64,000 nucleotides of DNA from Chenopodium formosanum (Eukaryota; Streptophyta; Magnoliopsida; Caryophyllales; Amaranthaceae). Under the pieces are notes generated by a model. It searched no databases, was not told the DNA's origin, and saw nothing but the letters and a program-made list of their open reading frames with translations. Numbering within the stretch: the first letter of the stretch is position 1; each line of letters starts with the position of its first letter. Location: positions 46,050,003 to 46,114,002 of the forward strand of contig CM044859.1 in assembly GCA_024500155.1 (NCBI GenBank), in the 5' to 3' direction. A program made the position numbers and the translations under genes. This document shows positions 46,691 to 57,834 of this stretch, one piece after another.

Positions 46691-48064
46691 ATGGCCGGAG
46701 AAGAAACTGTACAAACACCCACGTCCAAAACTAATGAGACCAGCTAAACACCACAAAAAACACCCCCAGTAACCAGCGATCCAAAAGGATCCACCGGAAA
46801 CCCCAAATTGACCATCTCGCAGAAATCCAACCCCATCGGATCGACATCAGCCACTGCAAAAGAAGCGGCGAAACCAGTAGATCCGGTAGGATCCAACTCT
46901 ATTTTCAAGTACGGAATGCCGTTAACAGGCGCAAACAATGAGCTTATTGTCTCAGCTCCTGCAACCCAGAAACCGCAGCCCGTGAACATGCCAGCCATTC
47001 TGCAGAACCTCTCTAAGTGCAGCAAGGAGCAGCTGGCTGCAATGACAGCAATCCTTACCAATATGGGTAAGGGGGCAAGCCCATCACCGACAACGGCAGC
47101 TGCGGAGCCCGCAGCGAAAAAGCCGGAAGTCTTAACTCTCACCCCGGAGCTGAAAGAGCTTATTCAGCTGAGGAAAAAGGTATTGGAGCTGGAAGCTCGC
47201 AACCTGAATCGGGAATGGAGCGTGGAGGAAATAGCCCCCGCTCGAATCAGCCCAGAGAAGCGGGTCCCTTGCAGTAGGTCACCGGCCGCAGAGCGAGGAC
47301 CCTGCCCGGAGAGAGACAAACGAGCGCGAATCCAGGTTATTCCAGATGATTCTCCATTTTGCCGGGAGATTCAGGAAGAACCCATGGAGAAGGTGAAGAA
47401 GCCGAGCTGCAAGTACAATGAAACCACAACACCCAAAAGCCATATATCATCTTTCGAGAATCATATGGTACTCTACACCATGACGGACTTAGTCTGGTGT
47501 AAGGCTTTCCCACCAACTCTTAAGGGGCTGGCAGCAAAATGGTACGGCGCCATCCCCAAATGTTCTGTATACTCGTACAACCAGCTGAAGAGAATGATCA
47601 TGGAGCATTTCATAACCTTGGTGGACAGAACCAAGATGACAACCGAACTGATGTCCCTGGTTCAGGGAAAGGATGAGCCTCTGAGGGAGTTCATCACCAG
47701 ATTCAACAAGGAGGCAACAACCATTCCAAATATGAGCCAGGAAGTAGCGCTATTAGCAATCCAGAGTGGCCTATTGCCAGGGTCACCATTCAGAGCATAT
47801 ATGGGGCGTAAGAGCCTCAAAACACTCGCTGAAGCGCTGGGTAAAGCGCATGAGTTTATCAAAGCAGACGAGACTGACAGAGCAAGGCTGGGTAGGAAAA
47901 CAACAGGTGACTCAGTTAAGCGGGCAGAGGTCACCCGGGCAGAGAACACACCCAGGGTGGACCAGCCAAGCAGAGCTGAGCAAAACCGCAGAGAAGCAGA
48001 CAGGGCAGTGGGACTGAGAAGGTACGATCCAAGGAGAGGGCCAAGGCCAGGGAAGTCTGATTAG
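46691..48064 (+). pseudogene. Gag of the compact gypsy element
   Basis: The likely start is ATG 46,691, 64 bp after the primer-binding site. TAA at 46,745-46,747 interrupts codon 19, after which 439 codons are open to 48,064. The gag domain is centred on FPPTLKGLAAKWYGAIPKCSVYSYNQL and MEHF (about 47,500-47,850), followed by a charged Arg-rich tail. A Cys-His knuckle (CDFHGDYGH) lies downstream at about 48,178 in a stretch with stops. Confidence 0.8.
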
Positions 48065-48119
48065 TATACCCCACTAACCCATTCAAGATCTCACATATTC
48101 ATCGTAAATAAGGCTGATG

Positions 48120-49707
48120 ATAAGTAGCTAAGGCCTCCAAGGATGGTAAACAGGAGTCGTGATACCAGTAAGTGGTGTGACTTTCACGGGGACTATGGCC
48201 ATACCACTTAAGAATGCACGCACTTGAAGGACAACATAGAGGACTTGGTCAGGGAAGGATACTTGAGTCAATTTAAGCAGCGTGGTGAACCTCCTACAAG
48301 AAGGGAGGAGGATAGAGCAGGCCAAGCTGATCGCAGAGGAGGTCAGAGGGGCCCAGCTAGAGACAAGGATATAGATGGCAAGCCAGAGGGAAGGGTGTAC
48401 GTGATCTGCGGGGGTCCGGTACATGGGGGGATAGTTAATAGAGTGTGGGTTGACCTGCGGGTGATGGTACATCAAATAAACGACAATGATAAGCATAGAT
48501 GGCCACCTCTTCCCCCGCAGCCGCGAGCCACGTTCGACGAGTATGACCAGAAGGGCATAATTTACCCTCATGATGACCCGCTGGTGGTGACAATGAGAAT
48601 TGCAAACTAGGAGGTGGATAGAATACTGATAGACGGAGGCAGCTCAGCCAACATCATATACATCAGTGCGTTCAATGAGCTGAAGTTGGACAGAAAAGAC
48701 CTGAAGAGGGTAAACTACGAGGTCACCAGGTTTAATGGCTCGGGGCTTACCCCAGAAGGCATAATCGAACTATCAGTCATGGTGCATAAGCTGAATGTGA
48801 AGGAGGATATTAGGCCAGTCAGGCAGAAAAAGCGAAGCTTCTCCACGGAGAAAAACCAGGCAATCCAGGAAGAGGTGGAAAAACTCTTGGAAGCAGGATT
48901 TATAGAACCCTGTGACTATCCAGAATGGTTAGCTAACGTGGCCATGGTGAAAAAGGCAAATGGCCAATGGAGAATGTGTGTAGATTTCACAGATCTTAAT
49001 AAAGCCTGCCCGAAGGACTGTTACCCACTGCCACGGATAGATCAACTGGTAGACTCAACCAGCGGGCACGCCCTGCTAAGCTTTATGGACGAGCCAGACA
49101 GGCAGAAAACTACTTTTATTACCGAAGGGGGAGTGTATAATTACATAGCTATGCCTTTGGGCTGAAGAACGCTGGAGCAACTTTTTAGAAGGCAATGGAT
49201 AGAGTATTCCTTCACCAGAAGGGAAGAAATGTGGAAGTATACGTTGACGACTCAATTGTTAAGAGCGTCACGTAGGCTGGACATATCATGGATCTGGAGG
49301 AAACATTCGCCACCCTGAACAAGTATAGAATCAAGCTCAACCTGAAAAAGTGTGTCTTTGGAGTGAGCTCCGGAAAGTTTTTGGGTTTTCTGATCAGCGA
49401 GAGAGGAATAGATGCCAACCCAGAAAAGGTCGAAGCAGTCCTCAATCTGCCCGAGCCTAAGAGCATCAAAGATATCATGCTGTTGACAGGCAGAATGGCC
49501 GCACTGACCAGATTCATCAGCAAGTCAGCAGACAAAGCTTTGCCAATCTATCACCTGTTGAAAGGAAACAGAAAATTCAAGTGGGGGACTAAGGAGAAAG
49601 AAGCCTTTGAGGGTATTAAGGAGCATCTGACTAAGCTCCCAACAATGATCAGCCCGGAGCAAATGCAGAGACTCAGGGTACCTTCGAAACCTCAAAAACC
49701 ACAGTAG
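48120..49707 (+). pseudogene. Protease and reverse transcriptase remnant of the compact gypsy element
   Basis: A protease with LIDGGSSANIIY near 48,628 runs straight into the reverse transcriptase N-terminus (near 48,800), showing a deletion of the protease end and linker. The reverse transcriptase lacks the residues after LLSFMD at 49,090. A one-base loss near 49,160 shifts the frame in the MPLG-LKNAG motif, TAG replaces Gln near 49,185, YVDD is kept at about 49,240, and another TAG lies near 49,274. The palm end and connection to 49,707 are open. No RNase H or integrase follows. Confidence 0.85.
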
Positions 49708-49802
49708 ACAAATCAAAGTATGAAGGGAGGCAAGGTGCACCAGAGATATGCAAATGTTAAAAGCACGTAGCAGCTTCTCTAAGGTGGGGTCCAAGGGGAA
49801 CC

Positions 49803-50714
49803 TCAAGCCCAAGTCCAGTGCGAAGCAAACACAGCAATATGACCTGCAGGAGGGGCTGATAACTTCGCACCATTAGTGGGCAGAACCAGCTTGTAGCCCT
49901 CCCCAAAACCGTAAAACTTATGCCCAACAACCGCCAGGCCCAGTCCCTCATCGTCCTTACGCCAACTGGAGTCTAGCACGCGGTTCTTAGGCCCATAACA
50001 CTTGTCATGAAGGAAGAATTCAGTCCTGCCCTCCTCTACGGGCTCAACAACATAAGTAGGCTGACAGTCGAAGTATGAGCGGTCACCAGGAGACTCAGCC
50101 ATCCTACTTGATTGAATTGTTAGGGAAGGAGAAGGTGATGAAGTTCTAGTATTCCCACCGCGCACTACATAATGATCAAACCGATGCATGTCAGCCATGT
50201 CATCAAGCCAAGCAATACTGTTCAAAGGCTGAACATGGGGAATGGGGCTAACAAGAGACACATTAGGCGAATTGGCCTTAACAGCATCAGCCAGCATTTT
50301 ATGGCGCATTGCGCGCAACCTAAGGCGAGTAATATGGGATAAGGGAACCCCATCCAGTGTAAGCACTCGCTCACAGTAAGGATCAAAGAAATCAGGAAGG
50401 GGTATACGCTGGAAAGCGCGAAATGCACTACCTTCAGCGGGACGACTACTGCCTGACCCAGACGCAGCAGCAGGAGTCGCAGCAGTACCCATTCCGCTCG
50501 CAGCAGGGGGAATATCAGGAGGCATAATAGTTTGTAAAGGAGTAGGAGAAATAGGAGAAGTGCGCACAGGACGCTCACCTGAAAAAGAAGATCGGGAGGA
50601 GGAAGAATCTGATCCTGTGGCCGTTTGAGGCTCACTCATATTCTGACTATCAGAGGCGTCAGACATTATGAAATATACAAAGGAATACAGGCTCGCAAAG
50701 GAAGGAAAAAGCAA
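49803..50714 (-). CDS. Open antisense ORF of the compact gypsy element, unknown protein
   Basis: 303 open codons; the better start is Met 17 (position 50,666, MSDAS), giving 287 residues. The first 90 residues are Ser/Pro/Ala-rich and probably disordered. A compact region follows (FFDPYCERVLTLDGVPLSHITRLRLRAMRHK) and a C-terminal part with FFLHDKCYGPKNRVL. I recognise no family. Its position before the 3' LTR and its opposite orientation match the antisense genes of the other gypsy elements here. It is uninterrupted although gag-pol has many breaks. Further exons downstream on the minus strand cannot be excluded. Confidence 0.6.
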   Translation of the reverse strand: MLFPSFASLYSFVYFIMSDASDSQNMSEPQTATGSDSSSSRSSFSGERPVRTSPISPTPLQTIMPPDIPPAASGMGTAATPAAASGSGSSRPAEGSAFRAFQRIPLPDFFDPYCERVLTLDGVPLSHITRLRLRAMRHKMLADAVKANSPNVSLVSPIPHVQPLNSIAWLDDMADMHRFDHYVVRGGNTRTSSPSPSLTIQSSRMAESPGDRSYFDCQPTYVVEPVEEGRTEFFLHDKCYGPKNRVLDSSWRKDDEGLGLAVVGHKFYGFGEGYKLVLPTNGAKLSAPPAGHIAVFASHWTWA

Positions 50715-51420
50715 TGGGGCACGAGAAAATCAAAGAATCAGTGTAGAAAGAATGAAGGAATAAGTAGAAAAAAGCCAAGAATGCAAATACAACATCAAAA
50801 GAAAAGAAATGGGAATAGCGACAATTGGGAGAAATCAAAAGGCACAATCTTGCGAAGAAAAAGTAAAAAGAAGCAAAATTGAGAAAATACAAACAACAAA
50901 AGGTACAAAGTAAGTACCTTTAAGGAGAAAGTTGCAGAAGCAACAGAGTACAACAACAATGGTGGAGATAAAAGCCCAAGCAAGACAAAAGTCTGAATCT
51001 GCAATTAAGAAGAACAAAGAGTGACAAAAGAGCAAGAATTAAAGAAGAGAAAGCAAGTAAAGCGAAAGTCAGGACAAAAATAAAGACGAAGAAGTAAGAA
51101 CTTACCACAACAATGGAGGATCAGAGACGCTTGACAGAGAAAGAGCAAAGAGCAAAAATTTCAAAATGCCTAAGTAACGAAGATGGAAGATGAAAAATTA
51201 GAGGCGTAAAAGAAATAAGTGAAAAAGGGGGACAGTGAAATTAATATGGAGTAAATGGGCAGTTAGACACAAGGAAAGGCCAAACCGCTGTATCACTTCA
51301 GTAAAATAAAACTGATAGCCCGGATTGCCAACACATGTCCCACTCACGCAAATGCGATTCCCGCCCAAAAAAAAAAATTAAAAAATTATAATCATAATAA
51401 TAAAATAAATTTTTTTTAGA
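50715..51420 (-). promoter_or_regulatory. Putative leader of the antisense ORF
   Basis: Purine-rich on the plus strand, with no supported ORF. On the minus strand a good donor, GTGGTAAGTTCTTAC, lies at about 51,090-51,105 and a weaker GGTACTTAC at about 50,913-50,921, suggesting a spliced 5' leader as in the other antisense genes. Confidence 0.35.
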
Positions 51421-51432
51421 AGAGAACACTTT

Positions 51433-51785
51433 AGCGGGAGTGATCGAAAATCCTCTCTGCAAGCTCGTCATTTCTCAGACTTCAGCGGGAGTGATCGAAA
51501 ATCATCTCTACAAGCTCGTCATTTCTCAAACTTCAGCGAGAGTGATCGAAAATCCTCTCTGCAAGCTCGTCATTTCTCAGACTCCAGCGGGAGTGATCGA
51601 AATTCCTCTCTGCAAGCTAGTCATTTCTTAGACTTCAGCGGGAATGATCGAAAATCCTCTCTGCAAGCTCGTCATTTCTCATACTTCGGCGGGAGTGATC
51701 GAAAATCCTCTCTACAAGCTCGTCATTTCTCAGATTTCAGCGGGAGTGATCGAAATTCCTCTTTGCGAGCTCGTCACTTCTTAAG
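51433..51785. repeat. 51-bp tandem repeat before the 3' LTR
   Basis: About seven units beginning AGCGGGAGTGATCGAAAATC, spaced exactly 51 bp (51,433, 51,484, 51,535, 51,586 and on). It lies in the hypervariable 3' region known to generate tandem repeats in Tat elements. The unit is a multiple of three and stays open on the plus strand over the first four units, but no start context supports translation. Confidence 0.9.
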
Positions 51786-52050
51786 TTTGGAACCAATGTC
51801 ACCATACAAGCAATAGGGCAGCGGACTCAGCAATAGCAATGACCTGACCTCCCAAGTCTCCAGGGCGCCTCAACACCTTAGAGACTTGAGGGGCTAGGAG
51901 TGTGCAGGTTATTTCAGTCAGACGACCAGTAGAGTCAGGGCCGATAAGGCTACACGCTCAAAACAACTGGCATGGAAGAACCTCATGCCATCTCTTGAGA
52001 AGAACATTCTTACAGTCAAAGAGTTGGCATGAGTGACCTCATACCACCTC

Positions 52051-52063
52051 TTGAGGGGCTAGT
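52051..52063 (+). promoter_or_regulatory. Polypurine tract of the compact gypsy element
   Basis: TTGAGGGGCTAGT directly before the 3' LTR. Confidence 0.65.
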
Positions 52064-52437
52064 TGTATAGGATATCTCCAGCTGAACTATCGCCCAGCCC
52101 CCAGGGTGCGCACTCATCGCTGAATAAGCGACTAAAGGAGGGCTTGTCAGCCCGGCAGAGTTAGCCCGCACGACTGATCAAGTTAAGCTCTCCACAAAGG
52201 AGATAGTATGCCTTTAAATAGAGGGTAAAGTACAACGGAAAAGAGGTTGGACACTCAAGTTATTACACTTTTTATATCTCTCTAAGTACACTTTCTCTCT
52301 CTAAACACTCTCTAACTTAAGCTTCGGAGGGGGGTTCCTCGAGCAACCCCCTAGGGCAGTTTACGTGTGCTACCGTGTGTAGGTTGCTGATAGGACCCAG
52401 CTTATCCAGCAGAACCCTTGGATCCATACCTGGAACA
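52064..52437 (+). repeat. 3' LTR of the compact gypsy element
   Basis: 374 bp, same length as the 5' LTR with scattered substitutions. Its TATA box has decayed to TTTAAATA at about 52,213-52,220. Confidence 0.9.
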
Positions 52438-52560
<123 letters not shown>

Positions 52561-52694
52561 GCAACAACAATAACAATAATAATAATTAATCACAATAAGA
52601 TCAAGATTTGGTGACTACAGTTTACTTATTTTTTCGCTTGTCTTAATCTTGGAAAAATTAGAAAATAACACCCACAAATTTTCACGATTTTGAT

Positions 52695-52905
52695 TATAAA
52701 GACAAGGGGAAAATATTAGGTCGTAGACTAATCCTCCCTAAGCAAAACAAATTTAATAATCACTTAACAAACCTAAATACAAGTATAGAGGTAAGTCAAG
52801 GGTTGAACCACTAGGATCAGTTATGTTCAAGTTCTCTTAATTAATGCCTAATAAGCTAGGTCAAAGTCTAAGGATAAAAGGTAAACACTAACCAACTACC
52901 AGAAC
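52695..52905 (-). repeat. Inverted fragment of an S1-like LTR end
   Basis: The reverse complement matches the last 200 bp of the S1 solo LTRs (AAACCTAAATAC, TAGAGGTAAGTCAAGGGTTGAACC, the AGGGGAAAA near the terminus). It is more diverged than the two S1 copies are from each other, so it is probably an older or related insertion. Confidence 0.6.
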
Positions 52906-54091
52906 GAAGAACAAAACAAATAAAGCACTAGGTCTAAGGAGAGTGTTCCCATCGTAGGGGATCTTTCTCCTTAGATTCCCATGGCCCTTTAAAATCGCAG
53001 GACTTTACACTTATTAGGGTGTATTAGGATTTGAATTCCTGAATGTTTGAGAGACCTTAAATTAGAAATGATACTCTCATCACGCTTTTTTGTAAGAAAC
53101 AAGTAGGAGTCGCCAATGATGAGTTTTAGGAAAACTCATAAACCTCGTTCATGCCTTTCTCCATAGTAGAGTTCAAGGGATAATTAGCACGAGTCGTAAA
53201 TTTACTCATGCCCAAATTGGTCTACATGTACCAGAAATGAGTTCGTGAGAGAGGGTACTAAAATAACGCTCCTTTTAGGGATTAATCGCTATTCTAGCCC
53301 TAGTTACGACCTCTACTAGCTCTTCCTTTTTCACAATTTCATGACCAAACAATATATGCAACGTGATACCTAAAACTAAGTTAGTTGATTTTATTTACAC
53401 GCATTGATCACGTAGGAATTACATTGCAAAGTCGTTATTATTTATTTAATTCAAATTCGTGAGAAGAACAAAATAAACAAGATTCTCCTTTGCTTAAGTG
53501 ATCACTCAATAATTAATTATTCAATTCTATTCTTATTTAACACAAGATACTATGTGGAATTGATTAATTAGAAATCCTTTTAAAGTGATTAAACAACACT
53601 AATTAATTAAAGTTATTTTAAACAATAAAAAAAAGGTGATTGATCCAAGAGCTCGAGAATTTACCACTTCTCTTTGCTAGATCTTCATTTATAACACTTA
53701 TTGACTCCTTCTTGATCAGGAACCTCCACCGTAGTAACAAATATTAAAGGGGGTGAGTGTTTAGGACAAGAGGGTTTGGTAGCACACAGGCTCACAAGAT
53801 TTCTGCCAGCGTTTTAGGTTAAAATTTGTCTATTTGAGCCTCGTATTAAGCCCCTATTTATACGAAATGGGTACGATTAGGTTTTGAACATTCTGCCGCA
53901 GCAGGTGTCGCGTGCATCTAAATGGGTTGCGCTTGAATGACCAGCGTAAGTGGATTAGTTGCGCTGCTGCAGGCAGCACAACTGATTGTCTTGTGCGCCT
54001 TATTATGGTAAGATTCGATTTCATATTTTCATAAAATTTTGAATCTTCCGCAAGCGCATCACTAGAAGTTGCGCTGGGTGACGCGCGCAAC

Positions 54092-57000
54092 TGATCCGTG
54101 CCATTTATGGCACCTTTAGGCTATGTTTTCATTATATTTCTATGCTCCTTTATAGTCGTTTATGTCGTGTTTTTAGAGAATAATGCTCGATTCGCGTGTT
54201 TTAGTGTTAGTTTAGAGAAATGCATGCTTTTAATGGCTTTCTTATCATTTTATTCATTTCTCGGCTATTTCTCTTGATTCTCCGTTTCTTTGTCTTGTTT
54301 TGTAGGTATGTCGCGGGCTATATGCATGGGAATTAAAAATATCACCCACTAGGATCAATATGCACTTTTCGGAATTGAATTTGGGTTTGAAACAAAGAAA
54401 AACGAAGGATTGCAAAGTATCAAGTAGGACCTTTGTGCATTATTTTAGTCATATCTCAAGTTCTACAGATCGGATTAGGGTGATTCAAGTTGGTTTGAAA
54501 ACTACACTTGAAGATATTTCCAACGATAGGTTGCACGCCTTCATACGGTTCTTAGATCGGAAGTTACAGCCTTTTAAAGTTGGCCCTGGAAAACTGCCGC
54601 GGGCGCGGCCTACAGTACTCGCAGGCGCGGGGTTGCTGCAGCTCCAAAACTGTCGTATTTGGGCAGTAAGCACCCGTGGTTGTCCCGAGGGCTCCCCGAG
54701 GGCGCAGGCTTGGGCCATGGGTGCGGCTATCGGGGTGTCCATTCCCCTCCGCGGGCGCGGCCGATTTCTCCGCGGGCGCGAGTTTCTTGGTCTTTTACGA
54801 TTTTAAGCTTCTTTTCTCCTTTTGTTTACATAGTTTTTGGTTTTCCTTATTCTTCATTCATGTAATTCTTTAGTTTTAGAATAGTTTTCTCTCTCTTAGG
54901 TGGAGAGATTATCTCTCTAGATTAGGCTAGATTAGGAGTAGTTTTAGAGAGAGAAAGTGAGGAATTTCAATGGTGATTGAAAGATTGAAGATGCAAGTGT
55001 GACAATTGTGTTGGAGATCTTCTTAATTATCAATGAGCATTTCTAAACTCTATCTCATTGATGTGTCCATTCTATATAGTATTTTACCCCCGTCCCTTGG
55101 TCATAATTAGTAGTGTTTTTGGCTCTTTAGAGCCACTTTTATTACTAATTGGTGTTTTCTAGTGTTTTCGTAGATTTGGTTGACTTTTGCAGGGATTTAT
55201 GCTTTTGGAGTATTTTCCCGAGATATTTAGGAGCAATCACGAGCACTGGAGAAGCATGACCAGATTTTATAGCCCAGGGCCGGTTAGAGACATCAAACCG
55301 GTGATTAAGGGCTCGGTAGAGGTGATACCGGGGCGTTTGGACCGAGTATTCAAGACCCAAAGAGGAAACTTAGATTGGCCCGAAGAATTGGAGCCCAATC
55401 GAAATCCAAATATTGGCCCAAATGATCCGCCCGGCCAAAAAGGCTGGCGCCCGGAGGCGCGCCCGGCCGGGCGGGAGGAGCGCCCGGTGGCACGCCCGGC
55501 CGGGCGCGAGATTGTTATTAGAGGTGAAAAAAGGCGCGCCCGATCGGGCGGTGCCTCGCCCGATCGGGCGCGTGTTTATTTAGGAGACAATTAGAGTCGT
55601 ATTAATTTGATTTAGTTTAGGATTTTTGTAGGGAGTATAAATACTCCTCCGTAATGCGTTTTTAGGTCGTCTCTTCTTTTGGGGGGAGATCTTCTTCTCT
55701 CTTCTACTACTTCTTCTTCTTCTCTTAATCCTTTCTCTTAGACTGTCTCTCTCTACTTAGTTTTCTATCTCTTAATCTCTCTCTAAACCTTTGTTCTTAT
55801 TTCTTTGATTAATTCCAGATTTACTTTGGTGACGATTTCTCTTCCCTTAATCTTAGTTACTTATTTTATTCCTTTGATCATGATTTATTTTATTGCTTTG
55901 CTTAGTTTATATTTAATTATGTGTGAGTAGTTTAATTTCTAGGGTTTATGGGGATCTAATAAATAATATGAAGGGGTGAATTATTGTTGTTGATTATCAA
56001 TGCTAGATTAATTTCCTATTGATTGATTTAATGCTCTGTGACTAGATTAGGCCTATCTTTTATGCATGAGTTTGACAATATTGATTCAAGAATCGAGAGA
56101 TGAGAATTAATGTTTAGGTCTAGTTTCAATAGGCAAGTTAATTTATAAATGGTTAAGTCAAGATTCGAGAGATGAGATTTAATACCGATAAATTAATTGT
56201 GTGATTGTAATAAGTAGCGAGAGCCCTTTACAATCTGGTTAATTGATGCATTGATGATTGACTATTATTGATTGATGATATTTCATGATGATTTCTTATT
56301 GGATTGTTTTAATGTTTTACAATTGCGGCTTGTAAAAGTATAGCAATATTAAATTGATGAATCGAGCAGATGTTAATTTGATATTAAAGGCTATTTTCGA
56401 TAAGGACTTAGATCTAGTAAATTGCGAGAGCCTGTTAGATCTATGGTGGTTAATAAATTGCGAGAGCCTGTTAATCATGTTATTTATGCAATGTCAATGA
56501 TTGATTACCCTATTTTACCCTGGAATATTATTTATTGGTGAACCTATACCCTAGATCCTTTTATATATTATTTTCTCCCTTTTCCTACTCTTTTTAGTTT
56601 AGTTTCATATTCAACTTTTAATATTGGTTACTTAAATAATTTAGATTATAATATTTAATTAGGAGTAAAAAGACTTGTTTCCCTGTGGAGATCGACCCTA
56701 CTTCCCTATCTACTTTAGTTAGTGAATTAGGTAATTATTTTTGATTAGGGGATACGACTTTACCCTGTCACTCATTCAATTGCTTTGTTTAATTTGATGT
56801 TTGTTTGGTTTGATTTTGATATTTTATGTTTGATTAGAGTAATTGTTCTTGATATTTTGTTGATTCTTGTTCTCTATAGTTGATAGTTGATTTGATGATG
56901 TTGTTTGAGTAGTTGTTGGCTAGGAATTGGGTGAAACTTGTATGATTGATTAATTGTGATTAATTTTTGAATTGTGTTGATTAATTGTTGAGATTAAACT

Positions 57001-57512
57001 GATTAGTAAAGGTTTGCATGTGTGTAATTCAATTTGGCCTTGAGAATTATGCTAGAATGCATTGCAGTTGCTAATGACATGAACAATTGATTTAGGAATT
57101 GCAATTATCGATTGGTTTTGATTGTGATTCTCTTAGTTTGTTATTCATAGTGAACCCTAGCTTAACAATTAGGAGATAGCTCTTTGATTCCTATTGATTG
57201 CTCTTATCACTTAGTCCTCACAACCTTTGATTGGCATGCTCTTCCCAAGTTATTGCAATTGACATGATTACTTGTTGAGCCCCGTTCCTAGTGTTTTACT
57301 TCCTTGGCTACTTGTTTTATTAGGTGTTAGTATTCTCTCTTACCTTCGTCTTCGACCTAGCTTAGGCGCATAATTGAAAGTGCTTGAACATTACCGGTCC
57401 TTTGGGTTCGACCCTTGACTTGCCTCTATACCCGTATTTAGGTTTGTTAAGTGTTTATAAATTTAGTTTGACCAAGGGAATATTAGATAACGACCTAGTT
57501 TTCCCCTCGTCA
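54092..57512 (+). mobile_element. Solo LTR, family S1, second copy, inside LTR E
   Basis: Begins TGATCCGTGCC, ends CCCCTCGTCA, flanked by the 5-bp duplication GCAAC (54,087-54,091 and 57,513-57,517). Two exact CCGCG-GG-CGCGG palindromes (54,597-54,608, 54,749-54,760) and a third with one changed base (54,770-54,781) lie in the GC-rich U3. It is interrupted at 55,059 by another solo LTR. Confidence 0.9.
55059..56770 (+). mobile_element. Solo LTR, family S2, nested inside the S1 copy
   Basis: The 1,712-bp LTR from TGATGTGTCC to TACCCTGTCA is flanked by perfect CTCAT duplications (55,054-55,058 and 56,771-56,775). It has TATAAATA at 55,636-55,643 and a terminal region with CCCTGTGGAGATCGACCC. 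Upstream of the TATA are four perfect 14-bp palindromes: CGCCCGGCCGGGCG at 55,460 and 55,493, and CGCCCGATCGGGCG at 55,537 and 55,557. The ORF across this region is an accident of its GC content. It is the youngest layer of this nest. Confidence 0.9.
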
Positions 57513-57834
57513 GCAACCTTTTAAGTTGTGTGCCCCAGAACAGCGCGACTCATTGAGATGCGTGCAAATTTATCTGCGGCACCATTAATTTTAACCTAGG
57601 CGCCTCTAAATTCGTCATTTTTAGGGTTTAAGCTCGGGCTTAAGCCTAGTTATGATCAGGCTTAGTTGATTGGACCTTAATTCTTTTGTTTTTTTGTTAG
57701 GCTAGCTTATTTTTATGTTCTTGCAACTCAATCAGTTATCCATAAGTGTTCTTCACGGTAATCCAACACGAAGATGGTTTTATTTATCATCATTGCATTT
57801 CCTTTCGGGACAGGAGGCCAAAAGTAGATGTATA

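Larger units (their letters stand above)
46239..52437 (+). mobile_element. Compact, deletion-derived Tat-like gypsy element
   Basis: 6.2 kb with two 374-bp LTRs, gag-pol on the plus strand and an antisense ORF before the 3' LTR. RNase H and integrase are absent and the reverse transcriptase is internally deleted, so it cannot move by itself. It sits in an AAT microsatellite; candidate duplications are ATAGT and ATAAT, differing at one base. Confidence 0.85.
53117..57834 (-). repeat. LTR of a third Tat-like element (element E), split by nested solo LTRs
   Basis: The left border is TGATGAG just after GGAGTCGCCAA, the remains of the same tRNA-Arg-type primer-binding site (about 53,098-53,115). 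The right border is TGTATATA, followed by AGCCCCCATTTTGATC, the complement of a polypurine tract. Without insertions it is about 1.3 kb. The minus-strand TATA is at 53,855-53,862. Upstream of it, 53,890-54,091 repeats GTTGCGC/GCGCAAC words. Confidence 0.7.

Noticed and set aside
51433..51785. CRISPR-like regular repeats
   Set aside because: Direct tandem repeats without unique spacers, inside a plant retrotransposon; no CRISPR array.
55187..55594. 135-codon ORF in the S2 solo LTR
   Set aside because: It spans the palindrome cluster and lies upstream of the LTR's TATA box; coding is unlikely.
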